Assembly (NCBI GenBank): GCA_009363875.1
Contig: CM018698.1
Span: 60,111,067-60,175,066, forward strand
DNA: 64,000 nt
Reading direction: 5' to 3'
Source: Mikania micrantha
Lineage: Eukaryota > Streptophyta > Magnoliopsida > Asterales > Asteraceae
Shown: positions 1 to 11,451 of the stretch, piece by piece
How the letters are laid out: every line of letters begins with the position of its first letter
Numbering within the stretch: the stretch's first letter is position 1
Made by a program: the position numbers and the translations under genes
The notes under the pieces: model-generated
Told to the model about the DNA's origin: nothing
What the model saw: the letters and a program-made list of their open reading frames with translations, nothing else
Database searches by the model: none

Positions 1-228
1 ACAGAGAATGAAATAACAAAACCAGGGTTGCACCCTCTCTCAATGCATCACGCATGAGCCTCTCAAATCTTAACCTAAATCTTTTCCTGCCTACAACCCA
101 AAAGCCTCTCCTCTATTTATAACCTCTAACAAAACATGTAAATATCAATATTACCAAACTACCCTAACTAAACCTTACCATAACTACTAAATATTACCAA
201 CATATTAAGATAACTATAATCTCTATCA
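1..228 (-). repeat. 3' LTR (partial) of the gypsy-derived element
   Basis: Matches 2492-2719. The missing part of about 100 bp should continue left of the window, so the hAT insertion seen in the partner LTR may be absent here. The boundary at 228 is set by the TGATAGAG terminus on the minus strand next to the polypurine tract. Confidence 0.8.
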
Positions 229-279
229 TTACTCCCCCCTTATTTAAAAGTCTTGTCCTCAAGACTTGGGAGTTAACCA

Positions 280-1602
280 TTAATCCCGCCTCACTTCAAG
301 CAAACCGTCTGGACATTTGTGAGCTGGCCCATATCTATTCTCCCAACGCAAACAGATGCCTTTCTTCCTACGTCCTTTCCATTCCAAATGCAAAAGATAT
401 CGAACTCCTCGATCATGATGCAAAACATGTCCCAACTCAAAAGTGGAGGAATGTAAATGTGAAAGTAAAGATTGTTGTGCTGAAGTCAAAACCACTGAAT
501 TGAAAAGAACCGGGTACTGTTTCACATCAACTAACTGGGAAACAGATTCCTTACTGAATGCCCATAGGTTAAGAGCGACCTTGGTTGAATGAGTATTTGA
601 AAGGTCTTGCAGCATAACCGAATGCTCTTTGTGAGTGAATTGCATCCATGAATCAACCTGGTTAGGAGAATTATCAGCTTCCGACAACCAACGTGGCTGA
701 AAACCCTTCTCGGCTAGAGGGAAATTGAAAGTGGAGTTGGGCTGAGGCTGGCTCACCTCCGACAGCCCATCATTGTGTAAAAGCCCAAATCCATTTTCAT
801 AAAGGAATCGAGAAAGAGAATTATTATTACCGGAGACGGAATCAGCTAAGCCCCCAAAATCCGACGTATCCTTTACATCCTTACCGACGACTAAATCATC
901 GAAATTATCGTGAATCGAATTCAAATATTGGATAGTCGCTAATTGCTCAGAAGGATTGTGAATCGCGATCTGTGATGAGACACTTGAACGAATGATAGTG
1001 AGCGAATGAGTATTTTCAGAATGAACAGGAACTCTTCGATCAGGTAATTTGGGTGTGTTAACAAGTTTGGGGTCCCTTTGACCCAACACTGGAGGCCCAT
1101 TACGTGTTAAAAGCCCAGAATTATGCTGAGAACAAAAAAACGCAAGAGAAGCCCTACTGGTCTCTACCTCCTTGCCGGCGACGAAATCAAGTACAGAAAC
1201 ATGAAGCGAATTCGATTGCTCATAAGTATTAGGAGTCTCGAAGCCATTGAATCGTTGCAGTAGCTCTGATTTGAACTCTGATTTCTCGTGATGTACTATC
1301 TGTTCGTCTGTCGCCGGTAATAAAAAACTTGATTCACTTGAGTTATTCTCTTGTGATTTTATCCAAGCGAGAATGGTTTGGCGGAATTCCCTCTTTGCAG
1401 CACGTTCTGCCTCCCACAAGGCTTTGAATTCTGAAAAATCCATGAGAAATTGACGGCTAATCGGACGATTAAGCTGAAAATCAACCAAAATCGGCGGAAA
1501 CAGGTGGAAACGGCGGCGATTGGAATGAGTACTGGTGAAATTGGAATCAAATTGAATGAAATTGGAAACACGATGATGAGATTGAAAATCAGCCGACCAC
1601 AA
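280..1602 (-). pseudogene. gag-like ORF with a broken zinc knuckle
   Basis: An open frame of 440 codons is the only coding capacity of the element. A likelier start than the first Met is Met54 (1441-1443), beginning MDFSEFKALWEAERAAKREF. Most of the protein is low-similarity and Ser/Asn-rich. Its C-terminus (KGICLRWENRYGPAHKCPDG) looks like the zinc knuckle of plant Ty3/gypsy Gag proteins (KG-x-C-x2-C-x-H-x-C), but the second Cys is Trp, which would disrupt zinc binding. The frame ends soon after, next to the polypurine tract, so pol has been deleted. The gag assignment rests on this motif and on position. An unrelated captured host sequence in the N-terminal half is possible. Confidence 0.55.
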
Positions 1603-1743
1603 TTGAAAGCGACAGAAATTGCTTGAGTGACGCCTGTGATTAGATCCGACAATGGTGAAATTGAGATGAAATTGGCAGATCTAAAGCGACGTTGAAGATG
1701 GGGAACGACGGGTGTCCGGCAGATCAAGGGCAGGTCGGACCAT

Positions 1744-2719
1744 TGATAGAGATCGAACCCATAGCAATTAGGGGTGTTCAGGGTCCGGTTTTACGGTTTT
1801 TATGTTAAACCATAAACCGAACCGTTAATAACGGTTTTTGAATATTAAAAACCAAAACCGAACCGTTAAAAATAAAAACCGAACCAAACCGAACCGTTAT
1901 AAACGGTTTGGTTCCGGTTTGGTTTACGGTTTTAGCATGTTAAAAATAAAAGTGAAGCCTACTTTTGAAAAAAAAAAACTTATGCAACTAACGTGTCCAA
2001 AATTATAAACTGTGTAAAAGAACATTACAAAACCTGTTATAAAATACAAGAAGTAAAATATATTTACTATTACAAAACATGTTATAAAATACAAAATTTG
2101 TCTAGAAAACATGATATCCAAAAATAAACCAACAAATCTAAAAACAACCAACTTAGTTTCCAAAGTTATAAAACTTCAACTATTAACCAAACAACCAATA
2201 ACTTAAATATATAGCATATATACATACGGTCCGGTCCGGTTTTTTATGACCGGTTTTTGGCAAAAACCGTAAACCAAACCGGTCATTACAGTTTTGAACT
2301 TTCGAAACCGACCGACCGAATGTTTAGAAAAAAAACCGACCGTGAAACCGAACCGATGACCGGTTTGGGCGGTTTCGCGGTTTCGAACCGAACCGTGAAC
2401 ACCCCTAATAGCAATAGATCAATAGTTAATCAAAAACACAGAACACTAACAATGGAGGAATGATTTGTAATATTAATGGAATATGGAAGTTACAGAGAAT
2501 GAAATAACAAAACCAGGGTTGCACCCTCTCTCAATGCATCACGCATGAGCCTCTCAAATCTTAACCTAAATCTTTTCCTGCCTACAACCCAAAAGCCTCT
2601 CCTCTATTTATAACCTCTAACAAAACATGTAAAGATCAATATTACCAAACTACCCTAACTAAACCTTACCATAACTACTAAATATTACCAACATATTAAG
2701 ATAACTATAATCTCTATCA
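1744..2719 (-). repeat. 5' LTR of the gypsy-derived element, split by a hAT insertion
   Basis: On the minus strand it begins TGATAGAGATTATAG at 2719 and ends GATCTCTATCA at 1744, a perfect 10-bp terminal inversion. Removing the hAT element (639 bp) and one 8-bp target duplicate leaves an LTR of about 329 bp. Confidence 0.75.
1769..2407. mobile_element. hAT-type non-autonomous DNA transposon
   Basis: Terminal inverted repeats TAGGGGTGTTCA (1769-1780) and TGAACACCCCTA (2396-2407) are flanked by a perfect 8-bp target duplication, atagcaat (1761-1768 and 2408-2415). An 8-bp TSD with TAGGGGTG termini is typical of hAT elements. The interior is built of repeated AACCG/CGGTT motifs and has no transposase. 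It is nested in the 5' LTR of the surrounding retroelement and is therefore younger than that LTR. Confidence 0.9.
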
Positions 2720-2870
2720 CATCTCTATGAAAGTACTTAGAAAGGGTTCATGTCAAGTGAGTTGGAATTCACTTTAAGTGCTATTAAATGCATAATGTCT
2801 CCAAAATCCAAATTGATTTTACTCATAAATCTTCTTTTATTGGAATAGGATAACTTTTGCATTCATTTAT

Positions 2871-3169
2871 TGAAGCCTGGTATCCTCAAAATCAGATTAC
2901 AAACTCAGAAAAAAACAAAGCTTTTATTGAATAAAATTGAGGTACAATTAACCCTAAAACCTTAACCCCTATTTATAAGAAAAACAACCTCAAAAAGTCA
3001 AAGTTCTATCCCTAAAAACATGCCTAAAAACATGCTGAAAAACAAAACAATCTTAATCCAAAACAAATTTAAACTAAACTCTTTAACTTAAACCCTTGAA
3101 CTATTTAATATTACAAGATTAGTCCAACAATTCCCTTGAACTATTTAATATTACAAGATTAGTCCAACA
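2871..3169 (-). mobile_element. Solo LTR with 5-bp TSD
   Basis: The 299-bp unit starts TG and ends CA (minus strand TGTTGGACTAATC...GGCTTCA) and is flanked by a perfect tttat duplication (2866-2870, 3170-3174). A TATA-like TTATAAATAGGGG lies inside on the minus strand. A unit of about 40 bp (ccttgaactatttaatatta...) is tandemly duplicated at 3093-3131 and 3133-3169. No internal retroelement sequence is attached, so this is probably the product of LTR-LTR recombination. Confidence 0.7.
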
Positions 3170-3221
3170 TTTATGACATATTATTATAAAACTGTATGGG
3201 CATCTGTTGTTTGTTGGATTT

Positions 3222-3390
3222 GGAGCTGGGGGCCTTTTGAAAGAAGCTTTTTTTCCTCTATGGATAGAGGTCAGGTTTGTCTACATTCCATCCTCGCCAA
3301 TCCCTAGCAATATCTTTGGTTTGAGTGAGATTCACCGTGTATGTTTTTTTATTATTTTGTACACTAGTTGTTTACTTGTTTATAAGAAAG
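3222..3390 (+). repeat. Degenerate Au-like SINE remnant
   Basis: The order gagctgggggccttttgaaa, cctctatggatagaggtcag, gtttgtctacattccatcct matches the body of Au-type plant SINEs (GGGCCTT..., CCTCT...GAGG hairpin, TCTACAT...CC). It resembles the better preserved copies at 28482-28612 and 29466-29748. No clear TSD was found. Confidence 0.5.
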
Positions 3391-3616
3391 GAAATTGTGG
3401 GACAAAAGGTGTTTCATATTTGGCTCATAGTCATTTGACCTGACTTTGACTGGCACCCTATCAAGATTAACCAACACACCCAACCAAACCATTTTGCCAT
3501 ATGTAGTTCTTTATATAGATTATCCTAAGTCAATTTGTCATAAATGAAGTTTTTTAAGCAGCATTGGATGCTGACTTTGGAAACAACAGAAATTAAGAAA
3601 CTACAAATTAAGCATA

Positions 3617-4442
3617 GTTTTCAAAGGTGTTAGGCGCACTTAAGGCACAATGGTCTCGCCCGTGGCCTAGGCGACAGGTGTAACAAAAAGCGCTAGCCTC
3701 AGATAAAAAAAAAGCGCACAACTAAATAAAAAAATAAAATGATATTACACATTTAAACGTTAGCATATAACATAATATAGTTTCTACCAAAATTCCAATT
3801 CATATTACTAATATCAAATGCTCAAAACCAATTCCAAGGTGTTCAAAAACAAAAACCAAACATTCAAAATCAATACCAAAGTTTTCATAAAACGTAATAC
3901 AAGAACCATAAAACCAAAAAGTTTAAAAGTATTAAAGACCCTTAACCTAATTAATCATCAAAACCATCAGATTTTTCATCCATTTCTATTGCATAATTGG
4001 GTTCATAAATCCTGCTATGTGCAATTTGATTAGAACGTAATGTCATAACCAGAAATAAAAACACTAACCTGCCGTGTGCAATTCGATTACACTCAGAACT
4101 AGAAATTAAAAACACTGACCTGCTTCCTGCAATTCGATTAGAATTAGAACCAGAAATTAAAAACATTAACCTGCTTTTTGCAATTGGATGGAACTCGATT
4201 AGAAGAAGTTGAATAGAAGAAGCCAATTAGAAACCAAGTAGCGATTAGAGGAATTTATTTACGCCTTAAACCAAATCCAATAAATAAATAAAAAAAAAAA
4301 CGCTTTTTTCCCGAAAAGCCACCGCCTCAATTGGCTTTTGTAAAAAAAAAAGCCCAGATTGGTGCCTGTATAGCAGAGAAGCAGAAACCTTGCACATGGC
4401 TTTTTTTTGGCGCCTAGGCGACCGTCCGAGGGCTTTTGACAA
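3617..4442. mobile_element. MITE-like element with AGGCG-rich inverted ends
   Basis: The left end GTTTTCAAAGGTGTTAGGCG and the right end (reverse complement TTGTCAAAAGCC...CGCCTAGGCGCC) are imperfect inverted repeats rich in AGGCG/CGCCT. There is no transposase and the interior is A/T-rich. It ends 38 bp before the first visible exon of the HBS1-like gene. A second element of similar design lies at 29830-30475. Confidence 0.5.
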
Positions 4443-4480
4443 TTATGAAATTAAGTTCCGTTCTTTGGTTGTTATTACAG

Positions 4481-7311
4481 GTACAAGGGCCCTACTTTGT
4501 TGGAAGCTATAGACGCTCTTCAACCCCCTGCTAGAGAATACTCTAAGCCTCTATTAATGCCCATATGCGATGTCATGAAACTTCCATCTCAAGGTCAGGT
4601 AGCTGCATGCGGGAAATTAGAGGCTGGTGCTCTTCGTAATGGAAGCAAGGTGTATTTACTAATTATTTAACGGATAAATTTATCATAGGAAAAATAAGGA
4701 AAATAGAACGAGTGATTGCTATAAAATGTGTCAATTGTTCTTTAATTGCTATTATGGGTAAAGTAGCTTTTTTTCTATCATGTAAAAATATGTATTTCCA
4801 AGTTCTATTTTAATTTATTTTGGCAAGTAATTTGAACTTTGATGCGTTTATGCCATAGAGTAATTTTGGCACTTACACAGTTACACCTACCCAAACTAGA
4901 GAAAATGTAAGCTATTTAGTTACCCTGGATGAAAAAAACGTTAAATTCATTACTACATATAAAAACATCATGAAAATTGTACCTTTTAGGAGATATAAAA
5001 CACTTTATTTAGCCTGAACTAAAATTTGAAAAAACTAGATACCTTTTAGTGGAACTAGACCTAACCTGAACAAGCCAAACCTGTCGTATATTATACTTAC
5101 TGAGTTCTGGTTTGCTTGTATTTAAATTCTAATTAATTAATGCTATTCAACATTTGTAGGTTCTTGTGCTGCCTTCAGGAGACATTGGAACAGTGCGATC
5201 ACTGGAACGTGATTCTCTGCCGTGTGGCATTGCAAGAGCTGGAGATAATGTAGCTGTTAGTCTACAAGGCATTGATGCAAGTCGTGTGATGTCTGGTGGT
5301 GTGTTGTGTCACCCAGATTTCCCAGTGGCAATCAGCGACCGTTTGGAGTTGAAAATCCTTGTTTTGGATGCCCAAACACCAATTTTGATTGGCTCACAGG
5401 TAATGTTCTTTCTAAAAGCGACAGTTCAACCCATTCACTTATCATTAGGTCGATTTGGGTTATGATTTTTTCTATGAGCAAATTCATGTAGGGCAAACTG
5501 CATAATGGGTAGGTACCCAACTTAAGCCCCATTTTAATTTGAGATGGTGAACTTTTTTTTAATTAAAGACGTCAAACTTATAATCTCAATCAAAATGAGG
5601 ATTTTACTAGTTTTTTGCAGCAGTTTGCACCAACATGACATGCCACGTTAGTCGCCACATATATTGCTATATAAGCCAAATTTTAATAAAGTATCATACA
5701 AAAGGGTACCAACTCATTTCTAGTTTTCATTTTAATTAAGGGTATCCAACTTAGTTATTATTATCAAAGAAGTGAAAAATTCTCATTTTGATCAAAGTTA
5801 TAACTTGGATACCCTAAAATTGGACATAAGTTGCCTACCATTTCATGCAGTTTGGCCTTTCATTTATATCTTCAAAAAAATTAAACTTTCTTCTAAATCT
5901 TCTAAATCTCATAGTATCATATTTATCTTTTCAAAGCACTTAAATATCACATTTACCGATTATATATTAATTTATGATCTCCAATTACTTACAACAGTCT
6001 GTTTTGGTGAATAATTGAAATAAACATTATGCATTGAAATGATTCATTGTAACAATTCTGTTTTTTCTGTTCATTTATTCAGAAAGGACTATCATTAACG
6101 ACTGATTTTACTTTATATACAAAGGAATTGATAACTATGATATCTTTAGTGTTTTAGAAGTATATAGAAATATATGTATTAACTTTATTCTTTTGCATCT
6201 AATTGGTAAATAGCCAATGGGTTAAAAAAAGATACTATGGTAAATTGGTAATAAGGATATGTAGCAAAATTATTCTGAAGGTGTGTTTACTATATATGAT
6301 AGTTTTAAAGATTGCACTTGACATATAAATTATTTATAATTAAAAAAATGGACAAAAAGTGTTTGCAGGTCAACCTAAACCTACCCGTACAGAAACATCT
6401 TGCTTTACTTAAACCCATTTTGACTAGTTACACAACCACCCTTTTTGTCACATCTAGTTTTTATAAATCATACCATATTTTTTTCTTTTTGCTATTGGTG
6501 GTTTACATGTTGATTGTTTTGTGACGGGATTACAAAATGAGCAGCTGGAGTTTCATATACACCATGCAAAGGAAGTAGCAAAAGTTGCAAAGATTGTGTC
6601 GTTGGTTGATTCCAAAACAGGTAAAGTAACAAAGAAGTCACCGCGATGCTTGCTAGCAAAGCAAAGTGCTATAATTGAGGTGCGTTCGGCTTTTGTTAAT
6701 TCATTTTATTTAAAAGTAGACTAGTATTGAAAAAATATACTTTCTGTTCACATTAAAAATATTTTAAACCAAAGTCAATGCTATTTATCCTTTAATAATA
6801 AATGATTGCTAACCCAAAATAGATAATTTTAGACTAGGCTAAACTTTTTGGAATGGAGTTTACATTTTAACCATATTCTAATCGTAATTTGCAATAAGAG
6901 AAAGTCACAAAAATGATCATCAACCTCTAAGGCCATGAAATACTTGAAATTATTTTGCTCGACTTGGAATATACAATACTGTCCCTCCGGCTAAGTTTGT
7001 ATATTTCAAGACATTTATAATGATACACGAAAATAAAGTTTATATACGAACTTATTTCGTGTATTTCATGGCTTTTGAGGTATAAAGTAGTGTGACAAGT
7101 TTATTGACGCATAGCTTCAGTAAAAGAAGGATCATATATTCATATTTGTGATTTGGTCTTCCGATAATACCCTCAGGTGATGCTTCAAGGAGAGGTTTGT
7201 GTGGATGAGTTTTCAAAAAACAAAGCACTTGGGAGGGTATTTCTAAGATCATCCGGGACAACAGTTGCAGTTGGTGTTGTGACCCGAGTTGTAGCAGGCG
7301 AGCGGAATTAG
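4481..7311 (+). CDS. HBS1: HBS1-like translational GTPase (eEF1A-related), last four exons
   Basis: Four exons join in frame: 4481-4649, 5160-5399, 6545-6679 and 7177-7311 (TAG 7309-7311), giving 225 residues after a split first codon. All introns are GT-AG. Motifs typical of plant HBS1 proteins are PLLMPICDV, GQVAACGKLEAGALRNGSK, SLERDSLPCGIARAGDNV, GGVLCHPDFPV, KKSPRCLLAKQSAIIE and ALGRVFLRSSGTTVAVGVVT. These cover EF-Tu-like domains 2 and 3. In the family, HBS1 pairs with Pelota (Dom34) to rescue stalled ribosomes in no-go and non-stop decay. The GTPase domain and N-terminus are not in the window. Upstream (1-4480) is transposon-rich and is most simply one long intron, although a 5'-truncated copy cannot be excluded. 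No stop or frameshift is seen in the visible part. Confidence 0.88.
5400..6544 (+). other. HBS1-like gene intron, no recognised feature
   Basis: A/T-rich intron between the second and third visible exons. I see no gene, long repeat or clear transposon terminus. The next intron (6680-7176) is likewise featureless. Confidence 0.6.
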
Positions 7312-8484
7312 CTCATGATCAACGAAACCGTTTTGAGCTCTGTTATATTTTAGGAAAGTTATCGAGTGTACAATTTTGTATCGATTTGGCACTCCCTACC
7401 TCTTCATGACACATAACTGTTGGAATATCTTTGTTTGTCGTGTTTTATGTTTGGTTTATTTGATTTTATGTTTTGTAGCGTACAAGTCGACTGTTTGCAT
7501 GGGTTTAGTCGCTTAATCGACTATTTTATTATATTGGTTTTTTCAGATTCTCCAAAAACACAAAGGTGAAGAGTGATAAAATAACAGTTAATAAGATTTT
7601 AATTATGAATGACAACATCACGGCTTCTAGGACCAAAAAAATTGTTTTTAGTAGGTTTGATTTTGCAATTCAAAAGGGGGTTGCGGCACAACTAGTTGCA
7701 CGCTTACTTGTCAGTTTATTGTAATCTTTCTTAATGAGTAACCCTCTTCACAAAAAAAAAAAAAAAGAAGACTATGAATTCAACAGAATCCTGAAAATAA
7801 TATTACTTCCTGAAAATCTATAAATTGGTCGCTTTATATGTTCACTGGTGTTGCTAAATGAAAGTCCGAAACAGTTTATAAGACCCAAATAATGCCATAA
7901 ATAATTTACAAAAAACTTACAAAGAACAGTCGAATTGCAAGTGAACCAACAAATGAGGTTTTGAAAAGAATCAACGGATAAAAAATATATAAAACCGGTT
8001 ATACCTACACGAACAGGCCGATGAGTCGATGACCATTGCCATAGTCCAAAATCTCGCTAGAAATTGCCCATTTATGCTAATAATATCAAATTTGGTTTTG
8101 AAACAACGAATTATAAAAGGTTATGATACGTCTTTTATAAATCTATATAAAACGTAAGACAATCATTATTTGTCAGAAACTTTCAGTGTAAATAATTGAA
8201 TATGTATCATATAGGTCTATACGTCTCGTATAGGTCATACACGAGAAGTATACGAGATCAATCATTGTCAAATCATTGGGTGTCGGTGTCAGAGAAGATT
8301 ATACGTCTTGTATAGGTGTATGCGATGCATATAGCGTCGGTGAGGTGTTATAATAAAAAAAACGTTTAGATGTGTAAATGACCAGGCTACAATGGTATAT
8401 ATATATATTTTTCTCAAGATTATTAATAACGAAATGAAATCCCACACGCCTACAATTCTACCAATACCGACAGTAATGGGATGC
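7312..8484. other. Intergenic region between HBS1-like and PPR genes
   Basis: Holds the HBS1 3' UTR and the start of the PPR promoter. An oligo-A run lies at 7752-7766. Around 8210-8345 short related motifs (cgtctcgtatagg, cgtcttgtataggtgtat) recur, but I cannot assign them to an element. No coding sequence was recognised. Confidence 0.5.
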
Positions 8485-8513
8485 GGCCCATGTAAGAAAT
8501 GGGCCTAAGCCCA
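8485..8513 (+). promoter_or_regulatory. Site II-type promoter elements of the PPR gene
   Basis: GGCCCA (8485-8490), TGGGCC (8500-8505) and AAGCCCA (8507-8513) cluster about 180-205 bp upstream of the PPR start codon. TGGGCC/T site II elements bind TCP factors and are common in plant nuclear genes for mitochondrial, ribosomal and cell-growth proteins. The assignment is from motif and position only. Confidence 0.5.
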
Positions 8514-8690
8514 GATAACGGTGGGTCCAGGGTCCACCCATGCTCCGACAACAGCACGAAACCCCCTTCCTCCGGCTCTCCGAAACCCCTCTAGCAAAAC
8601 CCTTCAGTGATGATCAATTAGGGTTTCATAAACAATTCCACTCGATTCATAATCGTTTTTTTATGATTTAATCTAAATTTACGTTTGAAT

Positions 8691-11098
8691 ATGACATCTT
8701 CGCTGTTTATTCAACGATTCGGGAAAACAAAGAGTATAACGAAGCGATCTGCTAAGAAGTATTTGGAAGAAGCGCTTTACAGGCGGCTACTTAAAGATGG
8801 TGGATCAGATGTTAGTGTGCGACAGAATTTGAATCAGTTTCTTAAATCCAGAAAGCAAGCTTACAAATGGGAGGTGGATCACACACTCAAAATCCTTCGT
8901 AATCGCAAGCGCTACGCTTCTGCCCTAAAGGTGTGGATTTGATCTTTCCATAATGTATTATATAGCCTGCTGAATTCAATTACGAGCTGTAGTCGATACC
9001 ACTAGATGCATACCCCTTGATTGATGTGTGAATTAGCCAAGTCTTGAGTGTGAGATGAGCTACAACCTAGAGGTGCTCATTGTTGGAAGGTTTTGGTGAA
9101 AATTCTAGGCTGAAGTGCCGAACCACTGAAGCATGTTTCTGACAACCACAAACCAAACCGGTCGGTCTGGTTGTTTTTAGAGCACTCAACCTGGTTGGTT
9201 TGTAGTTTAACGGTGTGGTTTTGGTGGTTCCCTTGTTTATTACTTTTCATTACAAGATTATTAGTTTTGGTGTGGTTTGTATTAGTTTGTAGTTTAAGAT
9301 TATTCAGAGACGCCTTTGATGAATTCACTCTAAATTTCATCCATGTTTAGTATGGAATGCACAACCAGTTTTGGAGATCAGCTGTACTAACGAGTGTGCT
9401 TATATAGGTATCTGAAAGTTCATAGAGCAAAGTTTGGATCAATATATTAGGGCAACAGATTCAATATTTTTAAGTAATTGTATAGTTATCATGACCGAAC
9501 TGTTTTTGTGTTTGTTAATTGTATTCAGAAATAAATATGGCTAAACTTTACTGTGGTGATTTGTGGCAAGCTCACTTTTTTTCTTAGATCCAGGATCAAA
9601 TTTATTTCCATAATTCAAAACCCTGGAACGCAAGGTATTGTGGTTTAGAAAGTTTTCCATCCCCTATCATAAAGTAGCCATTTGAAAGTAATTTATGGCT
9701 GAAGATAATCATGAAGTTTGGGCCAATTGCAAGCTTTATGAACATTTGAAGTATCTATGTTGGAGCTTGTTTATCATATTGCAATGAAGTATTCACTTTA
9801 CAGTTATTTTAGTTTTTACAAAATGTGTATATTGACTGTTGTGTATAATTCTACAGTTATCAGAAACTATGGCAGAAAGGGGAATGAACAAAACAACCAG
9901 TGATCAAGCTGTACATATTGATCTACTTGCCAAAACGAGAGGAATAAGTGCGGCAGAGGCTTATTTCATTAATCTCCCTGAACAATCAAAAAACCACTTC
10001 ACATACGGCCCCCTTCTAAACCATTACTGCAAAGAATTGATGACAGATAAAGCCGAGTCTATGTTTGCTAAAATGAAAGAATTAAACTTAACTTTAACTT
10101 CAGTTCACTATAATTGCGTCATGACTCTATATGAAAAAACTGCTCAACCAGAAAGAATTCTAGAAAAGATTATGGAAATGAAGGCATCTGAAGTCAAACC
10201 TGATATTTTGACTTACAATTTATGGATGAGGGCCGTTGCTAAATTGAATAATATCTCTGGCGTTGAGCGAGTAGTTAATGAAGTAAAGAAGGATGACCAA
10301 GTTTCTGAAGATTGGACAACTTATTCTAATCTGGCATCAATTTATGTTGAATTTGGTTTGACCAACAAGGCAGAAGATGCTCTAAAGGAATTAGAAAAGA
10401 AAAATGCCCACAAAAATCTTTCTGCATTTCAACATTTACTCACGTTGTACGGGAAGACTGGTAATCTAATCGAAGTTTATCGCATATGGCGTTCTTTAAA
10501 GCTAGCTTTTCCTAAAACTGCAAATATTAGTTATTTAAATATGATACAAGTTTTGGTCAAGTTGAATGATTTACCAGGAGCTGAAAAATGTTTCAGAGAA
10601 TGGGTATCGGGATGCCCATCTTATGACATACGGATTGCAAATATTCTTATAGGAGCATATATTAAGTCAGATCTATTTAATAAAGCTGAAGAGCTTAGAG
10701 AGTTATCAAGAAGGAGAGGTGCAAAACCTAATGCTAAAACCTGGGAGATTTTCTTGAATTATTATTTGGAAAAAGGGGAGATTGTATCTGCTGCTACATG
10801 CATTGATAATGCAATTACAGCAGGCAGGTCAAATGGTGAAAAGTGGGTCCCGGGCACAACAGTTCAGAAATTGATGGCGTATTACGAGGGTAATAAAGAT
10901 GTTGATGGTGCAGAACGGTTTGTGGATATTTTGAAGAAAGGTGATGACAATGTTGGTGGCGAAGTGTTGGAATCTTTGATCAGGATTTATGCAGCTGCTG
11001 GAAAAACAAGCCCGATTATGCATCGCAGGGTCAAAATGGAGAGTGTCGAGTTGAGTGATGAAGGTAAAACTCTGCTCGAAAAGATATCGGTCACGTAA
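8691..11098 (+). CDS. P-class PPR protein, probable mitochondrial, At1g60770-like
   Basis: Exon 1 is 8691-8930 (80 codons) and exon 2 is 9857-11098 (TAA), joined in phase 0 through a 926-bp GT-AG intron, giving 493 residues. The ATG at 8691 starts MTSSLFIQRFGKTKS, basic and Ser/Thr-rich as in organellar presequences. Family hallmarks are KKYLEEALYRRLLKDGGSDV near the N-terminus, then degenerate 35-residue PPR helices such as FTYGPLLNHYCKELMTDKAE, DILTYNLWMRAVAKLNNISG and DWTTYSNLASIYVEFGLTNK, and a C-terminal IRIYAAAGKTSPIMHRRVKM. Length and motif order match At1g60770. PPR proteins of this class bind organellar RNA; the target here is unknown. The gene appears intact. Its intron contains a short repeat (about 9090-9300) related to sequence at 16105-16230. 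The copia element at 11316 lies about 220 bp beyond the stop codon. Confidence 0.93.
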
Positions 11099-11315
11099 GC
11101 TCTTTTGTTGCATTTTATATGAAATTTTGGTTGGAATGAAACATTGTTAAAGGTTTCATGTGTTGCATTTGGATCTTGAAGTAGCAATAAAAATATACTT
11201 CTGTTATTCATTTGAAATTTCCATAATGCAAGATCATATGAGTTTGATCCTACCAAATTATATTGTGTAAGCTGTGCCTATTTTTGAGGAATAGTTTTGT
11301 TTCTATGCTGGTGTG

Positions 11316-11439
11316 ATATAAACTTGGTAATTGTATTGTGTATTAAGAGAGAATATTACAATCAATATATAGAAACGATAATTACACATTAATCCCTCCT
11401 AATATATAAATATATAAACTATGACTAAACTATCTAATA
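11316..11439 (-). repeat. 3' LTR of copia element 1
   Basis: 124 bp, identical to 15973-16096 except for three substitutions. The ends are TATTAG...TATAT (minus strand) rather than the usual TG...CA. The polypurine tract lies at 11440-11450. Confidence 0.9.
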
Positions 11440-11451
11440 GTCCCCCTCAAG

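Larger units (their letters stand above)
1..2719 (-). mobile_element. Non-autonomous gypsy-derived LTR retrotransposon, cut by left window edge
   Basis: Bases 1-228 and 2492-2719 are direct repeats of equal length; I saw one mismatch (t versus g near 127/2618). Read on the minus strand the LTR starts TGATAGAGAT, and its inverted counterpart ATCTCTATCA ends at 1744, so the right-hand copy is the 5' LTR. A polypurine tract (AAGGGGGGAGTAA on the minus strand, about 229-241) abuts the start of the left LTR, as expected at a 3' LTR. Between the LTRs is one gag-like reading frame and no protease, integrase or reverse transcriptase, so the element must have depended on a relative for movement. It lies in the presumed long intron of the HBS1-like gene, antisense to it. 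Confidence 0.8.

Noticed and set aside
3207..3443. 78-codon open frame that might be an upstream HBS1 exon
   Set aside because: The sequence is SINE-like and the peptide has no GTPase motif.
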